From contig NZ_PEEX01000001.1 in assembly GCF_002754245.1 (NCBI RefSeq), positions 2,584,001 through 2,648,000 on the forward strand: a stretch of 64,000 bases of DNA, written 5' to 3'. Positions 44,128 to 53,950 of the stretch are shown here, one piece after another. The notes beneath the pieces are model-generated. The model was not told the origin of the DNA, made no database searches, and saw only the letters and a list, made by a program, of their open reading frames with translations. A program made the position numbers and the translations under genes. The stretch is from Chryseobacterium sp. 52 (GTDB lineage: Bacteria; Bacteroidota; Bacteroidia; Flavobacteriales; Weeksellaceae). Position 1 is the first letter of the stretch. Every line of letters begins with the position of its first letter.

Positions 44128-45930
44128 ATGAAGAACAAGGTTTCTCTTTATATCACGCTCATTATTGGAGCAATGGCAGTCCCGGTATCTGCTCAGACAA
44201 AGTCTCAGTTAAACAATGAAATTTCTAAAGTAGAAGCAGGATTAACGCCTGTAGTTCGTTTTCAGGGTGAACCACTCTGGACTATAGAATCCCGGATGAA
44301 GTATTACAATGTTCCCGGCGTCAGCATTGCGGTCATTAAAAACTTCAAAGTGATCTGGAGCAAGGCATACGGCTTTGCAGATGTAGAATCTAAAACTCCG
44401 GCCACTACCCAGACACTGTTTCAGGCCGGGTCTATGAGCAAACCAATGAGTGCTTATGCTGCATTGGCAGAAGTGGAAGCAGGGAAAATAGATCCGGATG
44501 CTGATGTGAATGCCTATTTGAAATCCTGGAAAATTCCGGAAAATGCATTCACAGAAAAGAAAAAAGTCAGTCTCAAAAATATAGTCAGTCATACAGCTGG
44601 TCTTACCGTAAGTGGATTCTTTGGGTATGAAGCAGGAAAACCTATTCCGACACTGGTTCAGCTGTTGAGTGGACAAAGTCCCTCCAATTCACCTGCCGTT
44701 TTTGTCGATAAACTTCCCGGAACATCTTACCGATACGGAGGCGGTGGATATTGTGTCATGCAGCAGATGCTTATCGACATAGAAGGAAAAGACTTTGTTA
44801 CCATTATGAATGAAAAAATACTTTTGCCGCTCAATATGAAAAAAAGTACTTTCATTCAGCCTCTGCCCGAAGCTCAGTCTCAATGGGCAGCTACGGCCTA
44901 CAGGGCGGATGGAACTAAAGTTCAGGGTAAATATCATACCTACCCAGAAATGGCCCCTGCCGGCCTGTGGACCACTGCTGAAGATTATGCAAAGTTTGTT
45001 ATTGATATTCAGAATACGCTGAGCAATAAAAGTCATATTGTGATTTCTCAAAAAATGGCAGAAGAATTTACGACACCTTTTATTGATCCGTTTATGGGAC
45101 TAGGGATCTTTCTTGAAAATAAAAACGGCCAGGTTTACTTCAGCCACGGAGGAGATAATGATGGCTTTTCCAACAAATTTGTTGGAAATAAAACCAGCGG
45201 TGACGGAATTGTTATTATGACCAACACCAACAAAATTCCATTTATTCAGGAACTGATCCGTTCCGTTGCATCAGTGTATGAATGGCCCAATTTTGTGGCT
45301 CCGGTCAATAAAATTTTACCTTTAAGTAAAGATGATTTTAGTAATATCGGGCGTTACAGGAATAATAAATACGGTTTTTATAAAATTTATCGTGAAAACG
45401 GAAAGTTAATGACTGTAAGCAATGCACAGACTCCGGCAGAATTGATTAAAATCGGAAAAGATCAGTACGCGCTGCGCAATGAAGAATTTACAGTACAGTT
45501 TGTAAAAAATATCAAAACAGGTAAAAAAGAGCTGGTAGAAGTCCTTTATGATAAGACCATTCAGTCGGAAAACGCACAGATGAATGATGATGAAAAAACA
45601 CCGTTAGAATTGATTCTGGACGGTAATTTTGAAAAAGGAACCGAGGCCTACCGTAAGGCCCGGGCTCAGGACAGCAGTCATAATTTCCTCTCTGAAAATT
45701 TTCTTAATAATACAGGGTACTCACTACTTCAGCAAAAAGACCTCACCAAAGCCATTGATATCTTCCGTTTGAATACTTTATTGTATCCTAAAAGCGAAAA
45801 TGCCTACGACAGCTTAGGAGAAGCCTATCTGAGTGCCGGGCAAAAAGATAAGGCCAGAGAAAGTTACCTTAAAGTGTTGGAAATAAACCCTAAAAACGGA
45901 AATGCCATCAGCGTTTTAAAAACATTATAG
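44128..45930 (+). CDS. Exported beta-lactamase-fold serine hydrolase with C-terminal TPR
   Basis: A 600-residue protein with a signal peptide (ending VPVSAQ). Residues ~50-385 are a class C beta-lactamase/esterase fold, with nucleophile S-x-x-K (Ser102-Met-Ser-Lys105), a Y-x-N position occupied by Tyr203-Gly-Gly, and a third motif HGG (340-342). Loss of Asn in Y-x-N is usual in the esterase/peptidase branch of this family. Residues ~500-600 contain TPR units (e.g. AYDSLGEAYLSAGQKDKARE). It is probably a periplasmic peptidase or esterase rather than an antibiotic-resistance enzyme. Confidence 0.88.
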   Translation: MKNKVSLYITLIIGAMAVPVSAQTKSQLNNEISKVEAGLTPVVRFQGEPLWTIESRMKYYNVPGVSIAVIKNFKVIWSKAYGFADVESKTPATTQTLFQAGSMSKPMSAYAALAEVEAGKIDPDADVNAYLKSWKIPENAFTEKKKVSLKNIVSHTAGLTVSGFFGYEAGKPIPTLVQLLSGQSPSNSPAVFVDKLPGTSYRYGGGGYCVMQQMLIDIEGKDFVTIMNEKILLPLNMKKSTFIQPLPEAQSQWAATAYRADGTKVQGKYHTYPEMAPAGLWTTAEDYAKFVIDIQNTLSNKSHIVISQKMAEEFTTPFIDPFMGLGIFLENKNGQVYFSHGGDNDGFSNKFVGNKTSGDGIVIMTNTNKIPFIQELIRSVASVYEWPNFVAPVNKILPLSKDDFSNIGRYRNNKYGFYKIYRENGKLMTVSNAQTPAELIKIGKDQYALRNEEFTVQFVKNIKTGKKELVEVLYDKTIQSENAQMNDDEKTPLELILDGNFEKGTEAYRKARAQDSSHNFLSENFLNNTGYSLLQQKDLTKAIDIFRLNTLLYPKSENAYDSLGEAYLSAGQKDKARESYLKVLEINPKNGNAISVLKTL

Positions 45931-46017
45931 TCAATCACTGCCTTCTCTATTGGAAGGCAGTTCCTGTTTGTACTCAGGAAAGTAAACCCTGAATTTCTAT
46001 GCGCTAAGAATTAAAAA

Positions 46018-46362
46018 ATGATTATGAGTAAAAAAGACCAATATGGCCTTGACTTTATCAAAATAATAGAAGGCGGAAATGTTGGATATAATTGCATCCG
46101 GAAAAACGGAATTGTAGATCAAAATAACCTGTTACAGTTTTTAACGTATTTGAATATATCAGGGACAGAAATTCTATTGCACGAAGTCAATTCTCACTTA
46201 AATAGTATCCCGGATCCCAATCCTTATGATTCAATGGTATTGGAGCATATAGATCTGCAAATTCATAGTCTGCGATTTATAATAGATAAACAGCCGGATA
46301 CATTTCCATTGGCAGACATAAGAGATTTACTTAAAGAATGGTTATCCTTTTTGCAATCTTAG
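46018..46362 (+). CDS. Small uncharacterised protein
   Basis: A 114-residue cytosolic protein; Met3 (46024, MSKKDQYGLDFIKIIEGGNV) is an equally good start. It is acidic and helical, with no motif I recognise. It is followed by a clear terminator and stands alone between the serine hydrolase and the signalling operon. Confidence 0.6.
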   Translation: MIMSKKDQYGLDFIKIIEGGNVGYNCIRKNGIVDQNNLLQFLTYLNISGTEILLHEVNSHLNSIPDPNPYDSMVLEHIDLQIHSLRFIIDKQPDTFPLADIRDLLKEWLSFLQS

Positions 46363-46381
46363 AATCTTTTTCAGAATTAAT

Positions 46382-46424
46382 AAAGCCTTCATCCCGTATC
46401 ACTTGTATAACAGATGAAGGCTTT
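46382..46424 (+). terminator. Intrinsic terminator before the signalling operon
   Basis: AAAGCCTTCATC (46382-46393) pairs perfectly with GATGAAGGCTTT (46413-46424) and continues into a T-run. It is 19 bases after the small gene. Confidence 0.8.
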
Positions 46425-46543
46425 TTTTTGAATATTATAACTTATAACTTAATATTATTCTTTAAAATTGATTTATAAGTTTATATGTGTGGTATGTGGG
46501 CATAAAATGATTAAAAAATAAATGTTTTTCAAAATTTTGTGAG

Positions 46544-46551
46544 TATTTTTG
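46544..46551 (+). promoter_or_regulatory. -7 promoter element of the signalling operon
   Basis: TATTTTTG is an exact TAnnTTTG match in a strongly A+T-rich stretch, 40 bases before the ATG at 46592. A TGTTTTT run about 20 bases upstream may serve as the -33. Confidence 0.45.
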
Positions 46552-46591
46552 GAACTAAATAAATACAAACTACTAAGTACTGATTCATTTT

Positions 46592-48067
46592 ATGATCTTA
46601 ATTGTTGATGATAACCAAAGTAATCTTTTTTCACTGAAGAAATTGCTGGAATCTAAAGATTTTCAGGTAGATACAGCCGCTTCGGGAGAAGAGGCATTAG
46701 GAAAAGCCTTAAAAAATAATTATGCACTGATTATTTTGGATGTACAGATGCCGGGGATGGATGGATTTGAAGTGGCTGAAACACTCGCAGACTACAGCAA
46801 GACAAAAGAAGTTCCCATTATATTTTTATCGGCAGTAAGTACTGAGAAAAAATTTATTACCCGGGGATATGCTTCAGGCGGAAAAGATTATGTGACGAAG
46901 CCGGTAGATCCTGAAATTCTGTTGCTTAAAGTTAAAACATTTTATAACCTTCAGGAGCAGAATCTTGCCATGAAAAAGACCCAGCAGAGTCTGGAGCTTG
47001 AGGTTAAAGGCAGACGGGAATCACAGGTTACCATGAAATCCCAGATCGATCATTTTCAGCTGATGCTGGAATCCCTGCCGCAGATTGCATTTACACTTAA
47101 TGAAGACGGAAATATAGAGTTTGTCAACCTTAAATGGTTTCAATACTCAGATACAGATGTGGATTTCCCTGAAGTTCATCCTGATGATCTCAATATCAGA
47201 GAGGAATTTGACCGTTGCAAAAAAAAGAACAAAGCACTCGAACTGGAGGTTAGAATAAAAAATGTAGATTCCGGAGATTACCGCTATCATCTTTTACGCA
47301 TAACGCCTGTGAATGACGGAAATGGTATTAAAAATTGGGTAGGAACCTTTACCGATATTGATGATCAGAAAAAAGTTGAAAAAGAAAAAGACGAATTTCT
47401 GAGCATTGCCAGCCATGAACTGAAAACACCACTCACCAGTATAAAAGCTTACGTTCAGCTGCTGGACCGTAAATTAAAACTCGATCAGCAAAGTGCAGAA
47501 GCCGGATTTATGATCAAAGTTCAGAGTCAGATTGAAAAACTGAATACGTTGATTACAGATCTTCTTGATGTTTCGAAAATAGAAAACGGTAAGCTTAAAA
47601 TCAACAGAAAACCCACGAGTCTTGAAAGTGTCATCAGCAACGCTGTTGAAACTATATTACAGACCCATGACGAAAATAAAGTAAGAATAGAGCGACACGG
47701 TATAAAGCCGGAGATTCTCATTCCCTTAGATGAAATACGCATAGAGCAGGTCCTGATCAATTTCCTGACCAACGCTATCAAATATTCTCCACAAAATAAC
47801 CAGGTCATCGTTACCACGTTTGTAGATGAAGAAAAACAGGAAGTAATAGTCAATGTTACAGATTTTGGAATAGGAATTCCTGATTTTAAACAGGAAGCTG
47901 TATTCCGCAAATTTTACCGGGTAGAAGAATCTTCACTGCAGTTCCAGGGAATGGGGATCGGACTGTTTATTTGTTCGGAAATCATCAAACAGCACTACGG
48001 AAACATCGGTGTATCAAGCAAAATAGGGGAAGGTTCTACGTTCTATTTCACTTTACCTTTAAATTAA
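46592..48067 (+). CDS. Receiver-PAS-histidine kinase
   Basis: A 491-residue soluble kinase. Residues 1-120 are a receiver (acid pair Asp6-Asp7, phospho-acceptor Asp50 in ILDVQMPGMDG, Lys in VTKPVD). Residues ~145-265 are a PAS domain (LPQIAFTLNEDGNIEFVNLK). HisKA has SIASHELKTPLTSI with His275, and HATPase_c has NFLTNAIKYSP and GMGIGLFICSEI. A receiver at the N-terminus implies it is driven by another phosphodonor, probably the large kinase encoded 5 bases after its stop. It opens the six-gene signalling operon. Confidence 0.93.
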   Translation: MILIVDDNQSNLFSLKKLLESKDFQVDTAASGEEALGKALKNNYALIILDVQMPGMDGFEVAETLADYSKTKEVPIIFLSAVSTEKKFITRGYASGGKDYVTKPVDPEILLLKVKTFYNLQEQNLAMKKTQQSLELEVKGRRESQVTMKSQIDHFQLMLESLPQIAFTLNEDGNIEFVNLKWFQYSDTDVDFPEVHPDDLNIREEFDRCKKKNKALELEVRIKNVDSGDYRYHLLRITPVNDGNGIKNWVGTFTDIDDQKKVEKEKDEFLSIASHELKTPLTSIKAYVQLLDRKLKLDQQSAEAGFMIKVQSQIEKLNTLITDLLDVSKIENGKLKINRKPTSLESVISNAVETILQTHDENKVRIERHGIKPEILIPLDEIRIEQVLINFLTNAIKYSPQNNQVIVTTFVDEEKQEVIVNVTDFGIGIPDFKQEAVFRKFYRVEESSLQFQGMGIGLFICSEIIKQHYGNIGVSSKIGEGSTFYFTLPLN

Positions 48068-48072
48068 TTCTT

Positions 48073-51000
48073 ATGCCAAAAAAAATAATCAGAAATCTTC
48101 AGTTTGGGGTAGGATTATCTTTACTGATCTTAATTGCAAGTTCCGTTGCATCCTATCTGAGTATTCAAAACCAGATGGATCATCGCGAAAGCCTCTCTAA
48201 AAGCCGGAAGTCAATAACTGCGGTAAAAGATGTTCTCGTTGCTTTATTAGATGCTGAAACAGGAAACAGAGGCTATCAGCTTACAGGAAAAGAAGCTTTT
48301 TTAGAGCCTTACAACCGAAGTTTAACCGAGTTTACCAAAGCTATAGAGCGGGCAAAAGTTTTAGATATTTCAGATAGAAATCAGGTTGAACGTTTAAATG
48401 CCTTAGAAAAAAATGTTGACAGTAATGTTGATAATTTAAAGCAGTTTGTACAGAACAGACGAAACGGTATTGTGATGACACAGCAGCAGATCTTGCTGAG
48501 TAAGAGCTATATGGACAAGTGCCGCCAGATCGTTTATGATTTTGTACAATATGAAGAAACCCAGCTTGAAATTAAAAATAAAGATCTCAACCGTTCATCA
48601 GGAACCACCGTTCTTTTTATTGTTCTTTCAGCAATAGCAGCGGTAGTCGTCACTGTTTTTTTCTATTTTAAACTAAGGGCAGACTTGATCCGCAGAGATA
48701 AACTGGAAAAAGAACTACGGACTAAAGATCTGGAAATCAGCAGACGGGTAAGTGCTATTCAGAAGATAGCCACCAGAGTTGCGAATGGAGATTACAGTCA
48801 GAAAGTAGTTGATAATTCGGAGGATGACCTTGGAGATCTGGTAGATTCATTAAATCATATGACCGATTCACTGGAGAAATCTTTTGATAAAATCAATAAA
48901 AGCGACTGGCGTCAGAAAGGTCTTGCCCTGCTGAATGAATCTTTAGTAGGAAACAAATCCGTGAAAGAAGTTTCTGATGAGTCTTTAAACCAGCTTGTAG
49001 GGTATGGAAAGTGCATCAACGGTGCTCTCTATTTATTTGATGAAGGAACACTGAAACTGAGTGCAGCTTTCGGTTTGGAAAGCACTATGAAAAAAACTTT
49101 CGAACCGGGAGAAGGAATGGTAGGGCAGGCCTTTACAAATGAAAAAATGCAGGTTTATAATAGCCTTCATGAAAATGATTTCGTAGCCAGTTTTGCCAGC
49201 AGCAGAATAAAAATTAACGGCATATTGTTAGCCCCAATTCATGCAGACGGACACAGCATCGGCGTAATCGAATTAGGCTCAGGTTCAGATTTTGATGAAG
49301 ATAGAATTAATTATTTTGATGAATGCAGCAGGAATATCGGAATCGCTTTAAATGCAGCAAAAGGCCGCGAAAAAGAACAGCAGCTATTGGAAGAAACCCA
49401 GGCTCAGTCAGAGGAACTTCAGGTACAGCATTCTGAACTTGAAAACCTGAATACCGAACTGGAAGCCCAAACCCAAAAATTACAGGCATCAGAAGAAGAG
49501 CTTAAAGTTCAGCAGGAAGAACTGATGCAGGCCAATGCCGAACTGGAAGAACGCTCAAGACTTCTGGAAGAAAGAAACCACATGATTGCCCAGAGAAACG
49601 GCGAGATCCAGAAAAAAGTAGAAGAACTTGCTTTAAGCACAAAATATAAATCTGAGTTTTTGGCCAATATGTCCCACGAACTGAGAACGCCATTGAATTC
49701 CATCCTTCTTCTTTCCAGATTAATGGCCGAAAACCCTGATGAAAACCTCAATGAAGATCAGGTAGAATCCGCCAAAGTGATTCAGAGCTCAGGAAGCAGC
49801 CTGCTCACCCTTATTGATGAGATTTTAGATCTCGCAAAAATAGAATCAGGTAAAATGACCCTTGAGTATCAGGATGTTGTTGTCAATGATGTGATCAGAG
49901 ACCTGAAAAGTCTGTTTAATCCAATTATTCAGGAAAAGAAAATCAAATTTGATATTCAGGTAGAAGAAGAGGTGGAAAAAATCATTGAGACAGACAGACT
50001 TCGCGTAGATCAGGTACTGCGAAACCTTTTGTCCAATGCCATCAAGTTTACGTCAGAAGGGGATATCAGCTTACATATTACAAAAGATACTGAAAACAAA
50101 GATTTCATTATTTTCAGTGTAAAAGATACAGGAATCGGGATTCCGGAAGAAAAGCAGGCCATCATTTTTGAAGCATTTCAACAGGCAGACGGTTCTACAC
50201 GCCGCAGATTTGGCGGTACAGGATTAGGGCTGTCCATAAGCCGTGAAATTGCAAGACTGCTTGGAGGAGAATTAACCCTGAAAAGTAAAGTCAATGAAGG
50301 AAGTGAATTCAGCCTCATTATCCCTGTAAAAGCACTTTCTGAAGCCGTTCAGCATGACAATGACCAACATTTGGTGGATATCATTCGTGAAGATGTTGAA
50401 GAAATTCAGAATATTTTAGAAGATACAGAAACCGTATTACACTTAGAAAACTTAGAAATTCCCGAAGATGTAGATGATGACCGTGACGGAATTACAGCAG
50501 AAGATAAAGTGATATTAATTGTAGAAGATGATATCAATTTTGCAAAAGCACTCCTCAAATATACCCGCATGAATCATTACAAAGGAGTAGTGGTTGTAAG
50601 GGGTGATTATGCTTTATCTGCAGCGGTTCAGTACCATCCGCAGGCTATTTTACTGGATGTTCAGCTGCCTGTAAAAGATGGCTGGAAGGTAATGGATGAG
50701 CTTAAAGCCAATTCTGCCACCAAACATATTCCGGTGCATATGATGTCCGTGCTTCAGCTTGAAAGAGAAAGTTTAATGAAAGGAGCTATTGATTTCATTA
50801 ATAAACCATTGGCTCTGGATAAAATGACCGACGTTTTCAAAAAAATTGAAGATGCCCTTCAGATGTCCCCGCAAAAGGTCTTAATTGTAGAGCACAATGC
50901 TAAACATGCCAAAGCGCTGTCCTACTATCTGAGCAATTTCAATATCTCTTTATCCGTAGAGAATAATGTAGAAGACAGTGTGAAAGCCCTGACTTCAGAC

Positions 51001-51678
51001 CATATTGATTGCGTGATTTTAGATGTTGGAGATTCAAAAAGCAGTGAGTACAAAGTTATTGAATCCATTAAAAGCTATGAAGGACTGGAAAATCTGCCGA
51101 TCATTATTTTTACAGAACACAGTTTATCCAAATCCGAAGAACTGAAGATCAAGCAGTATGCAGACTCCATTGTTGTAAAAACAGCGCATTCTTATGAAAG
51201 AATTTTAGATGAAGTCGGTTTATTCTTACATTTGGTGGAAGAAAAAAACAACTCTGTTGAGACGGCAAGGAACAAAGTTTTAGGATCACTGACGGAAGTT
51301 TTAAGCGGTAAAAAAATATTAATTACCGATGATGATGTCCGCAATATCTTCTCTTTGACCAAAGCCTTGGAAAAATATAAAGTTGAGGTGGTTGTCGCCA
51401 TGGATGGAAAACATGCCCTGGAGCAGATTAAAGAACATAAAGACATAGACGTTATTCTCATGGACATGATGATGCCGGAAATGGACGGGTATGAAACCAT
51501 AAAAGAGATCAGAAAGATGCCAATGTTCACAAGGCTGCCCATTATTGCAATCACAGCAAAATCCATGATCGGAGACCGTGAAAAATGCATTGTGGCAGGA
51601 GCTTCAGATTATATCTCAAAACCTGTAGATATTGATCAGTTATTGTCTTTACTGCGTGTATGGTTATATGAAAGTTAA
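48073..51678 (+). CDS. CHASE3-HAMP-GAF hybrid histidine kinase with three receivers
   Basis: A 1201-residue kinase read from ATG 48073, since the frame upstream overlaps the previous gene out of register. TM1 is at ~12-30, a CHASE3 domain at ~35-175 (DAETGNRGYQLTGKEAFLEP), TM2 at ~180-203, HAMP to ~260 and GAF to ~435. A long coiled coil (~438-515) follows, then HisKA with NMSHELRTPLNS (His535), HATPase_c to ~755, and receivers with Asp862, Asp984 and Asp1131. The middle receiver lacks the acid pair (VEHNAKHA) and looks degenerate. The GAF domain and coiled coil suggest a cytoplasmic signal too. A one-protein phosphorelay is likely. Confidence 0.93.
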   Translation: MPKKIIRNLQFGVGLSLLILIASSVASYLSIQNQMDHRESLSKSRKSITAVKDVLVALLDAETGNRGYQLTGKEAFLEPYNRSLTEFTKAIERAKVLDISDRNQVERLNALEKNVDSNVDNLKQFVQNRRNGIVMTQQQILLSKSYMDKCRQIVYDFVQYEETQLEIKNKDLNRSSGTTVLFIVLSAIAAVVVTVFFYFKLRADLIRRDKLEKELRTKDLEISRRVSAIQKIATRVANGDYSQKVVDNSEDDLGDLVDSLNHMTDSLEKSFDKINKSDWRQKGLALLNESLVGNKSVKEVSDESLNQLVGYGKCINGALYLFDEGTLKLSAAFGLESTMKKTFEPGEGMVGQAFTNEKMQVYNSLHENDFVASFASSRIKINGILLAPIHADGHSIGVIELGSGSDFDEDRINYFDECSRNIGIALNAAKGREKEQQLLEETQAQSEELQVQHSELENLNTELEAQTQKLQASEEELKVQQEELMQANAELEERSRLLEERNHMIAQRNGEIQKKVEELALSTKYKSEFLANMSHELRTPLNSILLLSRLMAENPDENLNEDQVESAKVIQSSGSSLLTLIDEILDLAKIESGKMTLEYQDVVVNDVIRDLKSLFNPIIQEKKIKFDIQVEEEVEKIIETDRLRVDQVLRNLLSNAIKFTSEGDISLHITKDTENKDFIIFSVKDTGIGIPEEKQAIIFEAFQQADGSTRRRFGGTGLGLSISREIARLLGGELTLKSKVNEGSEFSLIIPVKALSEAVQHDNDQHLVDIIREDVEEIQNILEDTETVLHLENLEIPEDVDDDRDGITAEDKVILIVEDDINFAKALLKYTRMNHYKGVVVVRGDYALSAAVQYHPQAILLDVQLPVKDGWKVMDELKANSATKHIPVHMMSVLQLERESLMKGAIDFINKPLALDKMTDVFKKIEDALQMSPQKVLIVEHNAKHAKALSYYLSNFNISLSVENNVEDSVKALTSDHIDCVILDVGDSKSSEYKVIESIKSYEGLENLPIIIFTEHSLSKSEELKIKQYADSIVVKTAHSYERILDEVGLFLHLVEEKNNSVETARNKVLGSLTEVLSGKKILITDDDVRNIFSLTKALEKYKVEVVVAMDGKHALEQIKEHKDIDVILMDMMMPEMDGYETIKEIRKMPMFTRLPIIAITAKSMIGDREKCIVAGASDYISKPVDIDQLLSLLRVWLYES

Positions 51679-52044
51679 ATGATGAAAAAGAAAATTTTGA
51701 TTGTGGACGATGATCCACGTAATATATTCGCGCTTAAACTGACACTGAAATCACGGGGATATCAGATTGAAAGCTGCACAATGGCTCAGGAAGCTATAGA
51801 GATTTTAAAAGAAAAACCTATAGATATTGTCCTGATGGATATGATGATGCCCGAAATGGATGGATATGAAGCCATTAAAATGATAAGAAATACACCGGCT
51901 ATCAGCCAGATTTCTGTGATTGCCGTTACCGCTCAGGCTATGCCGGAGGACCGTCAGAAATGTCTCGATGTAGGAGCTCAGGACTATGTGTCAAAACCCA
52001 TAGATGTTGATCAGTTAATTACCGCTATCGAAAAAATATCATAA
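51679..52044 (+). CDS. CheY-like single-domain response regulator
   Basis: A 121-residue stand-alone receiver starting the base after the kinase stop. It has an acid cluster in VDDDPRN, phospho-acceptor Asp54 in LMDMMMPEMDG, Thr in VTAQ and Lys in VSKPID. It is close in sequence to the last receiver of the kinase upstream, suggesting duplication. With no output domain, it probably acts by protein contact within this pathway. Confidence 0.93.
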   Translation: MMKKKILIVDDDPRNIFALKLTLKSRGYQIESCTMAQEAIEILKEKPIDIVLMDMMMPEMDGYEAIKMIRNTPAISQISVIAVTAQAMPEDRQKCLDVGAQDYVSKPIDVDQLITAIEKIS

Positions 52045-52875
52045 ATGTTGGAACCAAGTATCGTAAAAGATGAAGAAGTTGAATACTTGATAAAAGATGT
52101 TTATGAGATGTATGGGTATGATTTTTCAGAGTATAGCAGAGCTTCATTCAAACGCAGGGTAAACCGGATTTGCCTGATTGACAGATTTACCAGCTTTGCA
52201 GAGCTTCGGTATACCGTTATGAATGATCCGGAATATCTGAAACGTTTTGTAGAAGAAATCACGGTGAATGTTACCGAAATGTTCCGTGACCCGCTTTTCT
52301 TTAAAAAACTCAGAGAAAAGATTTTGCCGCAGTTGGGAACTTATCCGCTCATCAGGATTTGGGTGGCAGGTTGTTCCACAGGTGAAGAAGCCTATTCAAT
52401 GGCGATCCTGCTTAAAGAAGCCAATCTGTATCACAAATCACTGATTTACGGGACAGACTTGAATCCATCGGTTTTAGAAACTGCAAGGTCGGGCGTTTTT
52501 CCGCTGCAGCAGATGAAACTCTATTCCGAGAATTATATGCTGTCCGGAGGCAAAAAAGATTTTTCAGACTATTATACCGCCAATTATGACAGTGTGAAAT
52601 TTGATAAAAGTTTACAGGAAAAGCTCATATTATCTACTCATAATCTGGTTTCAGACAGTTCTTTCAACAGTTTCCAACTGATCATCTGCAGAAATGTACT
52701 GATCTATTTTGACAGGGAATTGCAGGAACGCGTCTTTAAGCTTTTTGATAACAGTCTTGAAAATCTCGGCTATCTGGCCTTAGGTTCAAAAGAGACTTTA
52801 AGATTTTCGAAACTGGACAAAGTATATCATCAGATTGATGATCAGCGGATCTGGAAGAAAACAGAGCATATGTAA
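52045..52875 (+). CDS. CheR-type protein-glutamate methyltransferase
   Basis: A 276-residue SAM-dependent methyltransferase immediately after the response regulator. The N-terminal helical CheR domain contains FVEEITVNVTEMFRDP. The catalytic fold has the SAM motif IWVAGCSTGEEAYSMAILLK and later LIICRNVLIYFDRELQERVF. It would methylate glutamates on a receptor; no methyl-accepting protein is encoded nearby, so the target may be the coiled-coil kinase at 48073 (inference). Length is normal for CheR. Confidence 0.93.
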   Translation: MLEPSIVKDEEVEYLIKDVYEMYGYDFSEYSRASFKRRVNRICLIDRFTSFAELRYTVMNDPEYLKRFVEEITVNVTEMFRDPLFFKKLREKILPQLGTYPLIRIWVAGCSTGEEAYSMAILLKEANLYHKSLIYGTDLNPSVLETARSGVFPLQQMKLYSENYMLSGGKKDFSDYYTANYDSVKFDKSLQEKLILSTHNLVSDSSFNSFQLIICRNVLIYFDRELQERVFKLFDNSLENLGYLALGSKETLRFSKLDKVYHQIDDQRIWKKTEHM

Positions 52876-52881
52876 AGAACC

Positions 52882-53454
52882 ATGGAAACAAAGAACACAA
52901 AGACCGAATTAGTCGTGATAGGAGGATCTGCGGGAAGCCTGCAGGTTATTCTTGAAATGCTTAAAAAATTAAAAGATGAGCTCAGTTTCCCCATTGTGCT
53001 GGTCGTTCATCGAAAAGCATCTTCCACCAATATTCTGCAGACTTTACTTCAGCAGTTTGTGGCTATGGAAGTCATTGAAATTGATGATAAAACGGAAATT
53101 CAAAACAATAAAATATATATAGTTCCTGCAGATTATCACCTGCTGTTCGAAAATAAAGAAATGATGTCCCTGGATTTTTCAGAGAAAATGAATTATTCGC
53201 GTCCCTCCATTGATGTCACCTTCAAATCTGCTTCAGAAGTGTATGGTGAAAACCTTGTAGGTGTATTACTGTCAGGAGCCAATGCCGATGGAGTAGAAGG
53301 TTTAGGATGTATCAAAAAAAATAAAGGACAAGTCTGGATTCAGGAACCGGAAACCGCGGAGGTAGATTATATGCCTAAACATGCAGTACAGGAAGTAGCC
53401 TATGATCTCATCATTACACCGGACAATTTAGCAGACTATATCAATCAACTCTAA
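52882..53454 (+). CDS. CheB-type methylesterase, catalytic domain only
   Basis: A 190-residue protein corresponding to the CheB catalytic domain without the N-terminal receiver of chemotaxis CheB. The triad can be placed at Ser16 (GGSAGS), His43 (VVHRKAS) and Asp136 (SGANADG), and all are present. It lies 6 bases after cheR. Methylation/demethylation pairs beside hybrid kinases are known from non-chemotaxis signalling and would give the pathway adaptation. Confidence 0.92.
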   Translation: METKNTKTELVVIGGSAGSLQVILEMLKKLKDELSFPIVLVVHRKASSTNILQTLLQQFVAMEVIEIDDKTEIQNNKIYIVPADYHLLFENKEMMSLDFSEKMNYSRPSIDVTFKSASEVYGENLVGVLLSGANADGVEGLGCIKKNKGQVWIQEPETAEVDYMPKHAVQEVAYDLIITPDNLADYINQL

Positions 53455-53496
53455 TTAATACAATAAAACAACCCTAAGATTTAAATAATAACTACT

Positions 53497-53862
53497 ATGA
53501 GTACAAAGAAAATTTTGATTTTTGATGATGATACAACTATTTTAGAGGTAATTACCATCATTTTCGAAGAGAATGGTTATCAGGTCGAAATTTCAGAAAC
53601 ATCTCATGATATATTGGAAAAAGTTTCACAGTGTCAGCCGGATGTTATTCTTATGGATAACTGGATCCCAAAAATTGGAGGCGTAGAGGCTACCAGACTT
53701 TTAAAAAGTCATGACGAGTTCAAATCCATTCCTGTCATTTATGTAACGGCCAATAATGATATTGTGAGACTGGCGGAAGAAGCTCAGGCTGACGATTACG
53801 TAGCAAAACCATTTAACCTTGATGATCTGGAAGATAAAGTGGCAAAATATTTAAAAGACTAA
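53497..53862 (+). CDS. CheY-like single-domain response regulator (divergent)
   Basis: A 121-residue receiver, last gene of the signalling operon. It has FDDDTT as acid pair, Asp54 in LMDNWIPKIGG and Lys in VAKPF. The segment after Asp54 reads NWIPKIGG rather than the usual MMPEMDG, so it is not a recent copy of the other receivers. It is followed by a bidirectional terminator. Confidence 0.92.
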   Translation: MSTKKILIFDDDTTILEVITIIFEENGYQVEISETSHDILEKVSQCQPDVILMDNWIPKIGGVEATRLLKSHDEFKSIPVIYVTANNDIVRLAEEAQADDYVAKPFNLDDLEDKVAKYLKD

Positions 53863-53892
53863 ATGTAAGCTAAACTGCGACTTAAATTTTTG

Positions 53893-53919
53893 GTTCCTTT
53901 TGTTTCAAAACAAAAGAAC
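53893..53919. repeat. GTTC-T-rich palindrome
   Basis: GTTCCTTTTGTTT (53893-53905) is nearly the reverse complement of AACAAAAGAAC (53909-53919), with one bulge. A related sequence (CTTTTGGTTCTTTTGGTTCA) occurs near 16795 without the complete pairing. It may be a small dispersed repeat. Confidence 0.4.
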
Positions 53920-53950
53920 ATTCTAATAAAATATAGACTTTACATGATAA

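Noticed and set aside
44128..45930. Class C beta-lactamase resistance gene
   Set aside because: The Y-x-N Asn is replaced and a TPR domain is attached, pointing to an esterase/peptidase-type family member.
47971..48072. Upstream extension of the large hybrid kinase
   Set aside because: Lies out of frame inside the preceding kinase gene; ATG at 48073 gives a normal membrane N-terminus.
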